From the NCBI RefSeq assembly GCF_032854445.1, contig NC_088301.1, forward strand, positions 45,191,116-45,255,115: a stretch of 64,000 nt of DNA, read 5' to 3'. Numbering within the stretch: position 1 is the first letter of the stretch; every line of letters starts with the position of its first letter. The translations under genes were made by a program, and so were the position numbers. This stretch comes from Liolophura sinensis. Taxonomy: Eukaryota; Mollusca; Polyplacophora; Chitonida; Chitonidae. Under the pieces are notes generated by a model. It did no database searches. It had not been told where the DNA came from and worked only from the letters and a program-made list of their open reading frames with translations. Below, in pieces: positions 61,846 through 64,000 of this stretch.

Positions 61846-62040
61846 ATTTATTTATTTGATTATTTTGATTTGACAGCAGCAAGCATTATGGTAGGAGGAA
61901 ACCGGAGGAAGCTGGCAGGCCTTCACACATACAGCTGAGCCAGCATGAGCTGGACTTGAACTCACAGCAATCACATTGATGAGAGACACCTGGATCACTG
62001 TGCCCTGCTGGCGTCCTAACGACCTTGGCCACGGAGGCCA
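61846..62040 (-). mobile_element. tRNA-derived SINE with deleted tail
   Basis: Read on the minus strand from 62040, the head is TGGCCTCCGTGGCCAAGGTC, with GTTAGGACGCCAGCAGGGCA as the A-box region. A clean B-box, GAGTTCAAGTCC, lies at 61952-61963. A central part, GCTTCCTCCGGTTTCCTCCT, then ACCATAATGC, precedes the tail AATAATCAAATAAATAAA. Compared with the copies at 5.3 and 53.2 kb, the tail segment GTGAAATATTCTTGAG is missing, so this copy carries an internal deletion or belongs to a variant subfamily. Short frames here (61852-62064 and others) are SINE translations. Confidence 0.85.
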
Positions 62041-62400
62041 ACAAAGCGAAGGTTGGAACGTCATAAAACAAGATGTTTGATTTTTAATGTCATGGTGTCT
62101 GGGTGTAAAACATCAAAATGTGAAACATCAGTGAACGAAATCCTGACATTTCACTCACATATAAACAACAAAACTGTATATCCCACCAAATACTCTCAAA
62201 ATCTTGCATACCAATTCATGCCTCTTATTGTCAAACATCGATAGAAGCAAACTCACTTATGTTGAATTTTTTTTTGCATTTAACCAACTAGGAATGTTCA
62301 TGCAAAAGGTACATGTATCAGGGGACAGAAGCCCAGGTGTCCACCAGTGTCAAGTTTCAGGCAGTTTACTTTGGATGTTCTCTCACAGGAAAGCATTGTA
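62041..62400. other. AT-rich unique DNA, no gene seen
   Basis: Short frames only. No repeat. Confidence 0.6.
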
Positions 62401-62760
62401 TTAGCACAGCCAATTAACTCCCAGAGTAAAGGAATTGCCCATGGCGCATGGACTCAGTTTGGGAGGAATATTTTTATTAAGGCCTCTTGAGTTAAAACTG
62501 AGGATGAGAGCAGGCAAAAGCCAAAATTCCCCCCTAGGGTGCTAGTGACCAGTCCTTTTAACAACATCGGTCAAAGTGATATGGATTGGGTCAACCAGCA
62601 CATGTCCAGCCTGCTCAAATTAAACCATTTCAATCAAGGAGTACTTGAGTATAGACTGGGTTCATATAGCTGATGGAGTGTCTGATCAGATTTCCTGATG
62701 AGACACTATGAGGAAATACAGACCCAACAACAGACTGGGATACAAAGTGAGGAAGATTAA
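62401..62760. promoter_or_regulatory. Weak balanced-composition block
   Basis: CAGCCAATTAACTCCC near 62408, GCCCATGGCGCATGGAC near 62437 and CCCCCCTAGGGTGCTAG near 62530. Followed by an A14 run at about 62764. No frame. Low-confidence inference. Confidence 0.18.
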
Positions 62761-64000
62761 CGAAAAAAAAAAAAAAATAGTGGAAAATCATGGCTGAGAA
62801 GACTGAAAGTATCACAATAGTAATGTCAACCTCAGATTTTTCATGTGCCACATATATCCATAATGGTGTATTTATCCATGTACTTTTGCAAAACTGGTAA
62901 TTCTATGTCGCATTTTACAGAATATGAAAACAGCTGTTTAGAAAATAACTGTAGTTACAGTTCTACTGAATATGTTTTTGGCATATAGCTTCAGACAAAC
63001 AAGCAGAAACACGAGGCTTTAACTCATGAATTACAGTGTCTAGCCACACTGTCTTAATAAATGAACTACTCAGTCTGATGATAATATCCTTAAGAGCTAC
63101 ATGCAGTACAGTTATAAGTAGTGAACATACTATTAACATTCAGGATTTCTGGCATTTTTTATACTATGGTATATATTCATTTTTTAGATGAATGAGTGTC
63201 TAGGAAACATCTTTTATTATCATATGGTGATTCCACAAAATATTGAAGTATATAACTTTCTACATCACAAAGAGTGTTAAATATTCCTAATTAACAGTAC
63301 AATGTCAGTCTGAGGTTCATTAAAATCATATACTTTTGGATTCTTACACGTGAAAACAGTTGGTGTGCTAAAACCTATCTTCTGCTTTGAGAAAAACGAC
63401 TTTCAGATGTTCATACTACAGCTGCTTTTATTATAACAACTCCTTGCATACATGTCCTTACATGTAGCTTAATCCTGCAACAAAATTATTATGAAGACAT
63501 TGACTCAATACAAGCAGCAGATGACAATACTTGCGTTCATGTATACATGTACATATGCATGACACATACTGTAAGAGATACACACACACAAAAATAGCAA
63601 TAAAAGAACGCAAATTCCAAGGAGATTATATATTGCAAGAAAAAAGATTATGTTAAGTACATTGACATGTACACTGTACATGTAGTAGCCTACCATTTCT
63701 ACATTATATGTTGGAAATCATTGCAAACACTATCAAGGTGAGAGGAAGAAATAGTGAAGAGGTATATTACGAAACCAGATTATCACATCTTAAAGAGTAT
63801 GGACACCTTCAGGTTCTGCATATGTGAAGGTGAAATAAAACTGGACATAAACAATAGTCTGTCTGACGTTTTTCTAGTACTTGGAAATGATAGATAGTTT
63901 TCTCTTGAAAGTCCTACTGGATGCCAGGCAGTAGACAAAAACCATGATGAAATCTGCCATGACCTGAGAAAGGTCCATCTATTTCCCTCAAAGCAAAAAA
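62761..64000. other. AT-rich unique DNA, no gene seen
   Basis: A14 run at the left edge, many TACATGTA words and short ACAC runs near 63580. No exon or RNA gene. Confidence 0.65.
63665..63683. repeat. 19-bp palindrome of the TACATGTA type
   Basis: ACATGTACA, C, TGTACATGT: perfect 9-bp arms around one base. This is the clearest example of a word class that is over-frequent throughout the window. Confidence 0.85.

Overview
The window reads as nuclear, non-coding DNA from an animal, most likely a marine bivalve or another mollusc. It is AT-rich and CpG-poor, with many copies of the palindromic word TACATGTA. It carries tRNA-derived SINEs whose tail (GTGAAATATTCTTGAG... followed by AATCAAATAAATAAA) I recognise from molluscan genomes. 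No rRNA gene, true tRNA gene, CRISPR array, bacterial operon or recognisable protein family is present. The longest open frame is 135 codons, which is about what chance gives in 64 kb of AT-rich sequence read in six frames. I therefore call no protein-coding gene with confidence. The most economical reading is a long intron or an intergenic stretch.

Three kinds of material alternate. (1) AT-rich unique DNA with homopolymer runs makes up most of the length. (2) Blocks of 200-900 bp have balanced base composition, more CpG and dense transcription-factor-like words. They lie near 3.8-4.3, 6.9-7.6, 7.8-8.7, 10.1-10.3, 11.3-11.6, 12.2-12.7, 14.1-14.5, 16.4-16.8, 17.4-18.2, 21.2-21.4, 24.6-25.0, 28.4-29.0, 29.2-29.7, 31.1-31.5, 32.9-33.8, 36.5-36.7, 41.8-42.4, 43.0-43.7, 46.7-47.2, 50.7-51.3, 55.6-56.2 and 56.7-57.2 kb. 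They look like conserved non-coding elements or enhancers, such as surround developmental regulators, but that is an inference that needs alignment to related genomes. (3) Repeats: a composite minisatellite at 21.5-23.0 kb made of two apparently related arrays, a 44-bp array at 34.7 kb grading into an older degenerate array, a 66-69-bp array at 40.2 kb, a 21-bp-based array at 58.6-59.6 kb, two near-complete SINEs (5.3 and 61.9 kb), one SINE tail (53.2 kb), two more diverged tRNA-like SINE heads (12.9 and 15.3 kb) and a T18-G20 junction at 16.3 kb.

A 200-N assembly gap lies at 2,117-2,316. The most testable leads are three RFX-type X-box words, one next to a run of homeodomain-type TTAATT sites; a CTCF-like core; a G-quadruplex-capable telomere-like tract; and one weak candidate first exon (signal-peptide-like ORF at 56.17 kb). 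I found no convincing new multi-gene biological system.
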